DNA from: a virus
Virus record (IMG/VR): IMGVR_UViG_3300005253_000345
Location: 1 to 39,046 of that record
DNA length: 39,046 bases
Direction: 5' to 3' (one strand)
Positions 21,132 to 30,500 of this stretch are shown piece after piece. The stretch's first letter is position 1. Every line of letters begins with the position of its first letter. The notes under the pieces were generated by a model. The model did not search any database and had not been told where the DNA came from. It worked only from the letters and a program-made list of their open reading frames with translations. Position numbers and translations under genes: made by a program.

Positions 21132-23360
21132 CTACCTGTAGGTTATTTGCTGTGATTCCGTGCCGTCTGTGGCGACCTGAGTGGCCCGTAGCGGAATGCT
21201 AGCAGGCAATGTACGCAGAAGTACCCCGTGTACATGTAACGCTGTGTTCACTGTACCCAGTGCGTCCAGCGTGACTTTGAGTCCGATGATGGAACCCTGC
21301 TTGACGCCGGTGAGTGCGTCACGTATGTCAATGTACGAGAACACGCGATGCGCGATAGCTTGGTTAGCAAGGGTCAAAGAGTCGGTTAGTTCGTCGAGTG
21401 GAGATGCCTCCTGACCGTAGTCCGTGTCCACAGTTAAGTCCAGCGTCGTGTCCCCCCGCCAAAAAGCCAAGTCGTCAAAATAGTGAGTCGAGCTGCTGCC
21501 CCCGAAGTACAACCCGACAACCGTGGCCGTGTTATTGAACGCGTCAGTGACCTCGAAGACGAGGCCGTTGTCTTCCAGACCAGTGTCACAGAAGACCTTG
21601 ATGTCGTCTCCGAAGAAGGACACACCGACGGTACCATTGAAACTCGCGCCACCTACGTGGGTGGAAGCCACTGTGGTTTCAACGCCCGCTACCCTTTTTA
21701 CCAGACGCAGGTCAATGTTGGCAGAAGTCGAACGCTCCTTAATTTCCACACGCCAGTAGTTGTTGACATCGGAGTACCGGAATAGGAGTCCAAGTTTTAG
21801 GTTGGCAATACCCGCATGGTTTATAAGGGCTTGTAAGAAGCCTGTGTCCCCAGCAGCGCCCCATGTGTGTATGCCGGCTGCTGTTCCAGTGGTTCTGTTG
21901 CCCTCAATAGTCGCTGTACCCGCCACAAGTGTCCACGCTTCGCCCGTATCGGACGTATGGGAGGCTAAGGCTGTGCCTGTCGTGTTTGTAAACGTGTCTT
22001 CGGCCTTGTCGAACTCACCCGACACGACCAAGCGAGCGTCCAGTATGCGTGCAACGTCGGCGGGGGGAGCCAGACGGGCCATGACGTAGGCAGTCTCCGC
22101 TGCTACGTTCAGCTCCATGACAGGGTGTACGCCCTTTTCAACAACAGCGCCTGTTCCATTCATTGTGTTTACCGGGAAGAATTCTGACCGAACGTCAGTG
22201 CCACGCAGGCGCAGGTTAGCAACCGTCGCGGCGGGAATAGTACCCCGGTAGGTATTACCATTTAATTCAAGAATTGCGTTGGTTACGGACGTCTCTATTA
22301 GTGAGTCGGTGGCCTCTGCCTGTCTTAGCACAGAACCACTGAGTATGACCGGGTGAGTGTTCGCGGCGATGTTCAAGCATGGGCCGCCGTTTGTAAGACC
22401 AGACATGTCCCAGCTAGAGCCTGCAAAGGCAATAGGGCCGTTGGACGGAGTCGCGTGTACACTTATTCCGTTGAACATACAACCTACGTATGTCCCTTCA
22501 GTGGGGTCAATTTCAGTGGCGTTAGTTGGAGCCGGGTCATAGTGGCTAAAGGAACAGCCCGAGAATAGCCCCCGGCACGAATAATTCCAGTCTCGCGTGG
22601 ACAGGCCGTCCCGGTCTAGCACAAAGTCCACGCCTGTGCAGACAACCTGTGGTCCGAGACTTATGTTTGAGTTTGTGATGTTCGGAGTAGCCCATACCGC
22701 CCCGCCTACGATGTGACCGTGGTCTGTCACTCCCGATGAAAGGGAACCTCCCCCCGTAATGACAATGTGACAATTATTTAAGGTCGGTAATGACAATACC
22801 CCCGAGCCATTTAGGTCAACGGTTCCAGTAAAATGGCAGGACATGTAGACACCTGCCCCAAGACGTGAACGGCCTAAAACGCGGGTGTGGTGCATACTAA
22901 AATGTATACGAGCGGTGTCTACATCAAGTGTCCAGTTGACACCTGACGACGACGCACTAATTACGATGTCTTGAAATCCGCTATCGTCAGCTTCGATTAT
23001 AGCGCCGCTAGCGGAATTGGTTACCGAAATTAGGACGCCGGTTGAGTCCCCCCCGCCTATGATACCCCGTACGAAGACAAATGATTTCATAGTGATGGTG
23101 GCTTCGACGTAGTTACCACCCATAACATACACGGTGAATACTTCGGCGACCGAAGCGGTCGTAATAGAGTCTATAGCCGCCTGAATAGTTGTAAAGTCAC
23201 CGCCGCCGTCTTGGTCAACTATGACGACATTGCGCCAATTGACTGGCGTAGCAGTACTTCCTTCACTTGTACCAAGTGCGTCTCCGCGTTTAATGAATAC
23301 AGTTGTCCCGAACGTGTCGGGGTCAAGAAGTCGACTGTCAGCGGGTGTATTCGCAGGCAT
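21132..23360 (-). CDS. Tailspike with beta-helix and lectin-like domain, 742 aa
   Basis: Residues 45-65 (VIVDQDGGGDFTTIQAAIDS) are the typical entry of pectin-lyase-like right-handed beta-helices. Residues 70-400 continue with short hydrophobic/Asn/Gly-rich coils. Residues about 450-640 form a separate concanavalin/LamG-like domain (LGLLFRYSDVNNYWRVEIKE ... STHYFDDLAFWRG). The C-terminal 100 residues are beta-rich, possibly trimerising. Such spikes bind and often cut host surface polysaccharide. Catalytic residues cannot be assigned. Ribosome site AGGTAGGAAACC; a terminator lies directly upstream. Confidence 0.75.
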   Translation of the reverse strand: MPANTPADSRLLDPDTFGTTVFIKRGDALGTSEGSTATPVNWRNVVIVDQDGGGDFTTIQAAIDSITTASVAEVFTVYVMGGNYVEATITMKSFVFVRGIIGGGDSTGVLISVTNSASGAIIEADDSGFQDIVISASSSGVNWTLDVDTARIHFSMHHTRVLGRSRLGAGVYMSCHFTGTVDLNGSGVLSLPTLNNCHIVITGGGSLSSGVTDHGHIVGGAVWATPNITNSNISLGPQVVCTGVDFVLDRDGLSTRDWNYSCRGLFSGCSFSHYDPAPTNATEIDPTEGTYVGCMFNGISVHATPSNGPIAFAGSSWDMSGLTNGGPCLNIAANTHPVILSGSVLRQAEATDSLIETSVTNAILELNGNTYRGTIPAATVANLRLRGTDVRSEFFPVNTMNGTGAVVEKGVHPVMELNVAAETAYVMARLAPPADVARILDARLVVSGEFDKAEDTFTNTTGTALASHTSDTGEAWTLVAGTATIEGNRTTGTAAGIHTWGAAGDTGFLQALINHAGIANLKLGLLFRYSDVNNYWRVEIKERSTSANIDLRLVKRVAGVETTVASTHVGGASFNGTVGVSFFGDDIKVFCDTGLEDNGLVFEVTDAFNNTATVVGLYFGGSSSTHYFDDLAFWRGDTTLDLTVDTDYGQEASPLDELTDSLTLANQAIAHRVFSYIDIRDALTGVKQGSIIGLKVTLDALGTVNTALHVHGVLLRTLPASIPLRATQVATDGTESQQITYR

Positions 23361-23372
23361 GGTTTCCTACCT

Positions 23373-23401
23373 AAAAAGGGGGAAGCGCACAGGCTCCCCC
23401 C
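23373..23401 (-). terminator. Leftward terminator between head and tail genes
   Basis: Read on the minus strand, GGGGGGAGC (23401-23393) pairs with GCTTCCCCC (23386-23378) around CTGTGC with one G-U pair, followed by TTTTT (23377-23373). It ends just 12 bases before the tailspike start. It should reduce tail relative to head transcripts. Confidence 0.75.
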
Positions 23402-23432
23402 TTAGAGTTACAAAGTATTCGGGTTTCGGACT

Positions 23433-23843
23433 CTAGCTGATGGGAAGCAGCAAGATGTAAACCTTGCAGGAGTCGTCACCAGTTCCGGTTGTCAGGGTTA
23501 CTCGCAAAGTACCTCCTTCCGGTATTTCGTTCTGGGCATCGTCGATGGTGCCGACGCCAATCACAACCTTGTCCGCGACTGAATGGTCGATGGCGTCCGT
23601 GATGGCGTTTGCCGTCTCTTTGACGGTGATGCGGTTGCTCCCCGTACCTGCGCCGCCAGTCTTTACGACCCAGACGTCTATGACACGGGACTTCCGCGTC
23701 AGGGTTATATCGTGGTCGGTGTTGGAACCTTCGTCTGTCACAGCTACTTCGACGATGTAGGGAATTGACCCATTCCCGTCGGCGATTATGGCGTCCTGAA
23801 TGTCCGCAACTTCAACCTGCTTGGGGCCAATTGCTACGCCCAT
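23433..23843 (-). CDS. Small beta-rich virion protein, 136 aa
   Basis: Ribosome site AGAGGAGT. A compact all-beta product with VVKTGGAGTGSNRITVKETANAI and ending VYILLLPIS. The GxGSNxIxV pattern resembles head-decoration or tail-terminator-like small virion proteins. Position after the paralogous pair and before the terminator suggests a structural role; function not identified. Confidence 0.65.
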   Translation of the reverse strand: MGVAIGPKQVEVADIQDAIIADGNGSIPYIVEVAVTDEGSNTDHDITLTRKSRVIDVWVVKTGGAGTGSNRITVKETANAITDAIDHSVADKVVIGVGTIDDAQNEIPEGGTLRVTLTTGTGDDSCKVYILLLPIS

Positions 23844-23856
23844 TGGTTACTCCTCT

Positions 23857-24642
23857 CTAAGTTACAGTCGCGGCGACCGGCGTACCCGGCAACGAAAATA
23901 CGACTGTCATTCTGGTTCGTCCTGCCGCCCCGGAGACATTCACGTCAGTAATAACACCAACGATGTCCCGTGAGGAAGCGTCATAGAGCCGTCGAACATG
24001 GTCACCGGCAGCTTCGCCGCCGTCCAAGTCAGCGCCCTCTAGCCCACCTGTGTAGCCAAACCGGACAGATTCGTCCGCGAGCAGGTTAGTGGCCTTCAAG
24101 TCTACAGCGGTGAAGTACCCGTCGTCAGTCGTTGCATCCCCGACCTTCATGGTCGCGGACGTACCCGAGTCCCACAAGACGAGGTTGGTGACGACGATGT
24201 CAAGCAACGTCGCGCCCGCAGGCAGCGTCACGGTTCCTGTGTGTGTTTTGTTACCCGCCTCTTGCGTGAAGGTCACCTCGGCCGTTTGTATAGGCGCCTC
24301 AGTGATTCCCTGCAATTCGTTGAGTTCCGCGACAACAGCCAAGATGCCGGTCAGCGTGTTCAACTCTGCCGTTGACAGAGTGGCGCCGGTTAGCTTGTTG
24401 AGTTCCGTTGTGGTCAGAGTGGCGCCCGCTAGCTTGTTTAGCTCCGTGTTCGTCACTGCGCCACCATCGAGCTTGTTTAGCTCGGTAGCGGTGGCAGTTA
24501 AAGTCGTCCCCCCGATTTTGACCGCTGTCATGTCCAGGGAGTCAACCTTGTTTCTCCGGTCTGTTACGACCACCTTGCGGGCTTTGCTAACGCCTTCAAC
24601 AACGTCAGCAAAAGCCCGGCTAGTTATGTTTGGTGCTCCCAT
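23857..24642 (-). CDS. Virion protein with ELNxLxG repeats (paralogue A), 261 aa
   Basis: Residues 1-45 and 115-261 match the neighbouring 200-aa protein closely (shared AEVTFTQ-AGNK-HTG-VTLPAG, WDSGTSA-MKVGD, AGRTRMTVVFSLP-TPVAATV). Between them lie five tandem units of about 13-17 residues built on ELNKLDG, ELNKLAG, ELNKLTG, ELNTLTG and ELNELQG. Such repeats occur in many phage tail or head-fibre proteins as extensible linkers. The fold is probably beta. Likely a capsid-decoration or tail-associated protein whose length evolved by repeat gain. Confidence 0.7.
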   Translation of the reverse strand: MGAPNITSRAFADVVEGVSKARKVVVTDRRNKVDSLDMTAVKIGGTTLTATATELNKLDGGAVTNTELNKLAGATLTTTELNKLTGATLSTAELNTLTGILAVVAELNELQGITEAPIQTAEVTFTQEAGNKTHTGTVTLPAGATLLDIVVTNLVLWDSGTSATMKVGDATTDDGYFTAVDLKATNLLADESVRFGYTGGLEGADLDGGEAAGDHVRRLYDASSRDIVGVITDVNVSGAAGRTRMTVVFSLPGTPVAATVT

Positions 24643-24652
24643 TAGTCTACCC

Positions 24653-25255
24653 CTAGACTACTGTGGCAGCGACTGGCGTGGTCGGCAGCGAGAACACTAC
24701 CGTCATGCGCGTCCTACCGGCTACACCGGAGACGTTCGTGTCGGTTATGATTCCACTGATTACCCGTGCTGTTGCCAGGTATGCCCGGTCGAAATGGTCA
24801 CCGGCGGACTCTCCACCGCCCCAGTCGGCTCCCTCTTGACCACCCGTCAGACCTCGGGCGATGCCCTCACCTGCAAGCAAGTCAGTGGCCTTGAGGTCGA
24901 TGGCTGTAAAGTAGGCGTCGTCGTCGGCGACGTCTCCCACCTTCATGACGGCGGACGTACCAGAGTCCCATACCGCGACGGCATGGACTATGATGTCCAC
25001 CAAGGTAGACCCAGCAGGCAGAGTGACAGAGCCCGTGTGGACTTTGTTACCAGCCACCTGCGTGAAGGTTACTTCAGCCGTCTGCAACGGAGACTCGGTG
25101 AGCCCCGTCAGCTTCATGACGACCCCGTTGACCTTGACCTCGGTTAGGTCGAGGGAGTCTATTTTATTGGCCGCGCTCATAATGACGGCTTTCTTTGCCT
25201 GGCTGACGCCGCGAACGATGTCAGACAGAACCTTTCCTGTTGCTAAGTCAGGCAT
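24653..25255 (-). CDS. Virion protein (paralogue B, without repeats), 200 aa
   Basis: Lies 10 bases upstream of paralogue A and shares its N- and C-terminal regions, but the ELN repeat block is missing; the junction corresponds to VKVNGVVMKLTGLTESPLQT. Ribosome site AAGGAAGGAA. The pair arose by tandem duplication. The two products may form a mixed assembly or carry different surface properties. Confidence 0.7.
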   Translation of the reverse strand: MPDLATGKVLSDIVRGVSQAKKAVIMSAANKIDSLDLTEVKVNGVVMKLTGLTESPLQTAEVTFTQVAGNKVHTGSVTLPAGSTLVDIIVHAVAVWDSGTSAVMKVGDVADDDAYFTAIDLKATDLLAGEGIARGLTGGQEGADWGGGESAGDHFDRAYLATARVISGIITDTNVSGVAGRTRMTVVFSLPTTPVAATVV

Positions 25256-25267
25256 GTTATTCCTTCC

Positions 25268-25681
25268 TTACGCCGTCGGTACGACAGCGTTGTCGACTAG
25301 ACCGAGGTAGACTTCGACCGCGCCAAAGTCCTCGGAGCCACCGCCCACGTTCAGGTCGTAGTTCCAAGCCGTGCCCTGCGTCGGGGGCAGTGGGATGCAC
25401 GCCAGGAATGGGTACGCGGTCGCGCTGTCGAAGTTGTCCGTGTGGGTAACCTCGATTTTTCTGCCGGTCGTAGTGCAACGCACCGTAACCTTTAGAGTCG
25501 TGCTGCCCGTCACCTGGGGAACGAGCACGTACAGCGCCATAATGTGCTGCGTCGGATTGCCGTTGTTCATTGTGAACGCCTGGGTAAGCTCGTCAGCGGT
25601 GAGGTCGGAAGTGCCGTCCCTGAGAACCAGGTCAGCGTCAACTATTCCACCCCTGTGCTTAGTTCGTCCTACTTCTGCCAT
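25268..25681 (-). CDS. Small beta-rich virion protein, 137 aa
   Basis: Follows the major capsid gene after a GC-rich hairpin, the usual place of a head-decoration or cement protein. Strand-rich sequence (HIMALYVLVPQ, TTLKVTVRCTTTGRKIEVTHTD). Ribosome site AAAGGAA. Role inferred from position only. Confidence 0.6.
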   Translation of the reverse strand: MAEVGRTKHRGGIVDADLVLRDGTSDLTADELTQAFTMNNGNPTQHIMALYVLVPQVTGSTTLKVTVRCTTTGRKIEVTHTDNFDSATAYPFLACIPLPPTQGTAWNYDLNVGGGSEDFGAVEVYLGLVDNAVVPTA

Positions 25682-25708
25682 TGTCTGTTGTTCCTTTCCT
25701 AAACTCCG

Positions 25709-25727
25709 GGGGGAGGGTCACTCCCCC
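25709..25727 (-). terminator. GC-rich hairpin after the major capsid gene
   Basis: On the plus strand GGGGGAG (25709-25715) pairs with CTCCCCC (25721-25727) around GGTCA. No U-tract follows directly on either strand (CGGAGTTT on the minus strand). It may partly terminate, or protect the capsid mRNA 3' end. It contains one copy of the dispersed motif CGGGGGGAG (25707-25715). Confidence 0.45.
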
Positions 25728-25743
25728 TCAGATGATGATTCGA

Positions 25744-26709
25744 TTAGCCAAGAGGCTTGATGTTCCGAACGACGGTGACGCCCTTCTTGTGGAACATCGT
25801 CAGACCCACGGGCCATTCAAACACCGTCCGGTGCGTGACACCGTCAGTGATGACCTGGTCGTAAATCTTCTGAGGCTCGTGAAGCTGAATGCCCTGAACG
25901 TAGGGATGACCCAACTTCGTGAAGTAGAACGACGTGCTGTCGGCGGAGCTGTCCCCAGGGTCTTCGGTCGACGTTATGATTTCGGTCGACTGGTCGGCCT
26001 TGGTTCCGGCGTAGTCGATGGTGACGCCTTTGTACTGCATGACGTCCCTGTCAAATGCGTCCTTGGCGGTGTTCAACAGACCCAGGCGCCTTGCGACGGC
26101 CTCCAGTGTGAAGAATCCGTCCTTGCCCGTGATTATGACGTCAGGTCTGCCGTCGGCGCCCGTCTCGAACATGGCCCTGTTCCACTTGTCGAGGAACAAC
26201 TGCCTATTAGCGTCGGAAGCACCTACGTCGAGTGCATCGGTGGCTGCGCCCAGGATTATTTGGTTGCCAGCCTCGGCATTCACGCGAACCTTGATGCCAT
26301 CGAACTCCTCCAGGTCGGAGGTAGTGTCGCCGTTGATGAACAGGTCGAGAAACTTGTAGCGAGTCCGCTCGGACTCCATCGCTACGTTCTCTGCCCAGGC
26401 ATCCAGTTCGTTCTGACCCGGAAGCCGAAGTAGTCGGTCAATGTCAATCTGGTCGCCTAGTGCAGCGAGACCTTCCTGTACAGGCTCAAAGCCGTCACGG
26501 ACAGTGCCGTAAGACTCGCCAATTTTCCTGGTGCCCGCAGCGGAAATGGAGTTAGACCTCCAAGCCCTGATGGACAAGCTGTCCACCGGCGAGAACGAGA
26601 TTCTCTGCATCAGTGTAGACTGCCGCGCAAAGTTGAGTATGATGCCAGCCATGACCTGGTCTTTCGACCCCTGGGCCATGTCAAGCAGATTAAGCGCTCC
26701 GGTTGCCAT
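25744..26709 (-). CDS. Major capsid protein
   Basis: 321 residues, a normal length for a HK97-fold capsid protein. N-terminal MATGALNLLDMAQGSKDQVMAGII is helical; mid-region segments such as RLLRLPGQNELDAWAENVAMESERTRYKFLDLFINGD are typical of the long spine helix and P-domain of phage major head proteins. GRPDVIITGKDGFFTLEAVARRLGLL resembles the A-domain 'PD.ii.....' region. It follows the scaffold gene, as in most tailed phages. Ribosome site AGAAAGGGAA. Confidence 0.85.
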   Translation of the reverse strand: MATGALNLLDMAQGSKDQVMAGIILNFARQSTLMQRISFSPVDSLSIRAWRSNSISAAGTRKIGESYGTVRDGFEPVQEGLAALGDQIDIDRLLRLPGQNELDAWAENVAMESERTRYKFLDLFINGDTTSDLEEFDGIKVRVNAEAGNQIILGAATDALDVGASDANRQLFLDKWNRAMFETGADGRPDVIITGKDGFFTLEAVARRLGLLNTAKDAFDRDVMQYKGVTIDYAGTKADQSTEIITSTEDPGDSSADSTSFYFTKLGHPYVQGIQLHEPQKIYDQVITDGVTHRTVFEWPVGLTMFHKKGVTVVRNIKPLG

Positions 26710-26729
26710 TATGTTTTCCCTTTCTTAGT

Positions 26730-27446
26730 TTAGTTACGAGGCGTCCACGGGGATTCCGTCTTTCCGCCTCGGATGATGTCCACCGGGCTCATCTTGAGAA
26801 GGTCGGGGTTCGCTTGAGCGACTGGACCTTTAACGACAGTGTTATTCGCGTCGTCTTTAGCCTTCTGCTCGTTGCGCTCCGCTGCTTTCTCCTCGTCAGT
26901 CTTCCCGTCGGACTTAGCCGCGGCTGCCACCGACTTGATGAAGCCTGCGACCCCGTTTTCAAGGTCTACAGTCTCCGGGTCGATGCCCGCGTCTTTCAAG
27001 CCTGCCTCAAAGATTGCCTTGGCGTCCACCTGTCCCGCAGGTGAACCTCCTAAGTCAGAGCCGGGTTGTCCGGTGCCCGTTCCTCCAATGGGATTCGGAG
27101 ACTCGCTACCGGCGCCCTTACCGTCCGAAGAACCAGCGTTCTTCGCAAGGTCATACGCTTTCTTAGCGTAATACGCGCCCTGTTGCTCGGGAGTCATGGC
27201 CTCTAGTTTGGCCGCTTCTTCCCTGTCCTGTAAGTCCGCGAAGCCTTTGACAGCCTCCTCCGCTTTGGAGCGGATGCCAGCGACTTCTTTGTCCTTCTCA
27301 GACTGGAACTTACCCCACACGTTGGTGGTAGTTTCAGCCACTGCGGTCTTGACAGCCTCGGCAATTGCCGCGTCCATCACTTCTTTGGTGACTGTTCCTT
27401 CACCTTCGGTCGTTCCACCATCGTCCTGTTTTCCGTCCTCAGACAT
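26730..27446 (-). CDS. Scaffolding protein
   Basis: 238 residues, very charged. Residues 20-100 are a long helical, Glu/Lys/Ala-rich region (AEAVKTAVAETTTN ... FQSEKDKEVAGIRSKAEEAVKGFADL), residues 105-140 are a Gly/Ser/Pro linker, and the C-terminus is basic (ending KTESPWTPRN). This composition and the position just upstream of the capsid gene are typical of phage scaffolds that guide procapsid assembly and then leave. Ribosome site AGGAGGG. Confidence 0.8.
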   Translation of the reverse strand: MSEDGKQDDGGTTEGEGTVTKEVMDAAIAEAVKTAVAETTTNVWGKFQSEKDKEVAGIRSKAEEAVKGFADLQDREEAAKLEAMTPEQQGAYYAKKAYDLAKNAGSSDGKGAGSESPNPIGGTGTGQPGSDLGGSPAGQVDAKAIFEAGLKDAGIDPETVDLENGVAGFIKSVAAAAKSDGKTDEEKAAERNEQKAKDDANNTVVKGPVAQANPDLLKMSPVDIIRGGKTESPWTPRN

Positions 27447-27479
27447 GATGCCCTCCTGTGTGTATGTGTTTCAAGGTCA

Positions 27480-27508
27480 ATAATAGATGGTCTGAAATTT
27501 TTATGCTA
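27480..27508 (-). promoter_or_regulatory. Possible leftward promoter before scaffold/capsid genes
   Basis: On the minus strand TAGCAT (27508-27503), 17 nt, TATTAT (27485-27480), in an AT-rich 59-bp gap. The -10 is good, the -35 poor. An extra promoter here would boost scaffold and capsid over the giant gene upstream. Confidence 0.28.
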
Positions 27509-30500
27509 CGGAGAGGAAATCCACGTCTTGTAGACACCAGCCATAACCGGGTCGTTGTCCAACATGAACTGCCTCTGTTGCCGGGTTGTAATGTCAATTA
27601 GGGTAATCTCGGGGAAGGTCGCTGAGATGATGACAGCTTGCTCTAGAAGTCGCTTCTCAGATTCCTCCGTCGGGGCCTTCTTGGACAGGTTTAGTACCTG
27701 ACGATACGACCTGTATGCTTCGGCTGCCGCCGGGTTGACCTGCTCGATGGCCCGCAGAACCTGAGTCCGAACACCGAAGTATTCCCGAATCTTGGGCGAC
27801 GCAATTTTCAACGCACGCTCCAGTGGCGTGTCTGCACGCTGTAATGACTTCCGGGCAATCTCGACGATGCTTTCCATCCCCCTGCCCTGGGCCTCGAATG
27901 AGGTCAGTACCCGCTCACGGGCGTCATAGAACTCGTCCCAACGCGTCTCCCCGCTGGCTACGTCGTGGTAGTCCGCTGGGTTGATGCCGTAGTAGGCTTC
28001 GAGAACCTCGTCAACAGGATGCACGAGGGGCGGCGGGTTGTTAAACCGCTTCGTCCACTCGATGCGCTCCGTAGTCGTGATGGGTATGTCCTTGAACCGC
28101 TCCTGTGCTTTCAAAGCGTCAAAGGCGAATGACCTCTGGGATTGCAGGTCACGCAGGCGATTACGAACTCCCGGTCCACCAAACTGCCCTCGCTCCCAGG
28201 CGTCGTTCATGAGAATGACTGCCTGCTCATAGCGGCTTTGTATAGTCTCATGAGCCTGCCAGAAATCGTCGATGGTACGAAGGGCACGTTGCTCCTCAAT
28301 AGGACGCAGTGACCACGAAGATGTAATCCAGCGGTCGTACTCGTCTTCCCCTATAGCCTCACGTATTGCCTTGCGCTGGAAACCGGACACGGGTATGACG
28401 CTCGACAGAGGCACACCCAGTTGTTTCATGTCTTTCTGGTCTTCGAGGCTTATGCCCACGAACGTCTCGATGGCGTCTTGAACGTTGCCTTGGAATTCTT
28501 TCTTGGCTTGTGGCTTGTACCGTATGACGCCCAACTGCCCGATGGCGATGAGCTTCCGTGCGGCCGAACGCTTCGCCATGAATAGCTCTGCTATGGCGTC
28601 GTCGTCGCCTTGTTCAGCAGCTTGGCGCACGTCCTGGGGATTCTTCCCGAGCTCGTCCGCGATGACGTTGTCGATTATGAAGTTGGTATAGCGCGACTGG
28701 AAGGCAAGCTCCTCCATACCCGCCGGCAAGTCGGTTACTGCGCCCAGGGCGTAGAGCAAGCTCGTGAACGCCGGGGGGAGGTTCCCTGCGATTTCCCCTT
28801 GAAGTACGTTTACGGCTGCCGTGATGGGTGGTGCGAAGTAGAAACCAAACCGGCCAAGCCAGTCTAGTCCTTCCTCCACAGTCCCCCTGTAACCCGAGTG
28901 CAGTTCCGGGAAGTCCCTGGACAACGTGCGACGCAGACCACCAGCGATGGTGCCCTTGGCCGGGTTGACCTCGAAGCCCTCGAAGGGCAGCGGGACATAC
29001 CCGTAGTCCCACTCAGCGCCAATGACAGTGAATTGCTTCGCCAGCATGGGGCGCTTCGTAGCCAGGTTCATGAGCCTCGGCCAACGTCGTGACTCGTACA
29101 TCCAGAACGGCATAAACCTCTGCATGATGAAGTCACCATTGGTGCGCTGGTCATAGTCAATGAAGAACTTCCGGAACTCAGAGTTGGCCTTCGTTCCGGC
29201 TATGACGCGAGCCTTACCGGCTTCTGCCATGTACTCCGGTCGACGCTCTAACTCCTTGCTGAGGCGGTCGAAGTAGTTGCCGAGCAATTCCTCCTGGTCG
29301 GATGTGACCGGTGGGTTGTCGGACAGCTTTGTCATGTTGTCAAAGATTTCATCGAGGTTGCCCATCTGCGCGTCAGCGACAGTCTGGAACTCCCTCTCAT
29401 ATGCAGGCAGTAGCTCCTGAATCGCCTGTACGTCAATGTCCTCGGGTACCTCTCGAACGGCGGTCTCACCGGCGTCAGTAAGTTGCACACGCAGACGACC
29501 GTTCTTGAGCGTCTTGGGATGGGACAACAATCCCCTCTCAATAAGGCTCACGACGGTGTCGTTGCCCTCTAGGTCACCAATGGTCTGGGCGTCGCGTAGA
29601 GTCTTCTGTTCACGCAGACTCAGCGCGGCGGGTTCTGATGCGTCGACGATGTCCGAATACAGCGTAGCCCGCTTCTCCGGTAGTAGCATTTCCTTGATGA
29701 AGTCGTCACTACCGCGAGGGATGGCACCGGCCTCCACACCCTGTGCCCAGACGCGGCCCATGTCGGCCATGTCTGATGGCACCTTGCCGTCGTTAGTTCG
29801 AAGGATGGCCTTGGCAATTCCTATGCGTTCGCCCTCTACACCCGTGCGAATGGCAGCGGCTTCCTTGTGAGCCTCACCAGATTCGACGCGTTTCAGGAAC
29901 CTTTTCATCTCAGCGTTCAGTTTACGTAGATTGAAGTCTATAGACCGCAGCGTGGCCGGGTTGTTTACAAACGTAGGCCGTCTGGTTTCCAATGAGCTCA
30001 TTGCCCGCTTGATGCGGTCGAACTCAGCTTTCATGTGCTCGGGGAGCATGTTGGCAACTGTGTCCAGGCGTTCGGTCTGGAGCTCAGCCAGCTTGCCCTC
30101 GAGTACAGCGACGTCGTCCCCTAGCTTCTTAGCCAGAGGGATGGACTTCTTGAGCCGATTGATTTCCCTGTCATACTCCTTGAGGATGGACGGCTTCTGG
30201 TGGGCGGAAGCAGCCTTGTCTATTCTGGTTAACTCCCCCTCCCACTTGATGCGGTCCGCACCCTTGACGGCGACCAGCTTCTTGATTTCAATAAGTTTCT
30301 TTTCAACTGTCGGGCGTGTGCCAGGCAAAGCGAAAGGCAAGTGCTGTTCCCACAGCTTCATGTCTGCGACTAGTTGAGAGAGTTCGCCGTCGATTTCACC
30401 GAGCATGGACGTGATGCCCATTTTCAATGCCCGCTGTTCCTGGGGCGCACGACTATGAAAGTCAATGTTCTCGAATAGACCGTTCCAGCCCTTACGGGAT

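Noticed and set aside
24340-24490. Short regular repeats looking like a CRISPR-type or tandem DNA repeat
   Set aside because: They are coding repeats (ELNxLxG) inside a leftward virion gene, with unequal lengths and no spacers.
24089-25147. Long rightward open frame, 352 codons, opposite the paralogous virion genes
   Set aside because: It lies antisense to two genes with ribosome sites and clear homology to each other; its Val/Ser/Pro-rich product is a composition shadow.
25681-26433. Rightward open frame opposite the major capsid gene
   Set aside because: Antisense to a well-supported capsid gene; no ribosome site.
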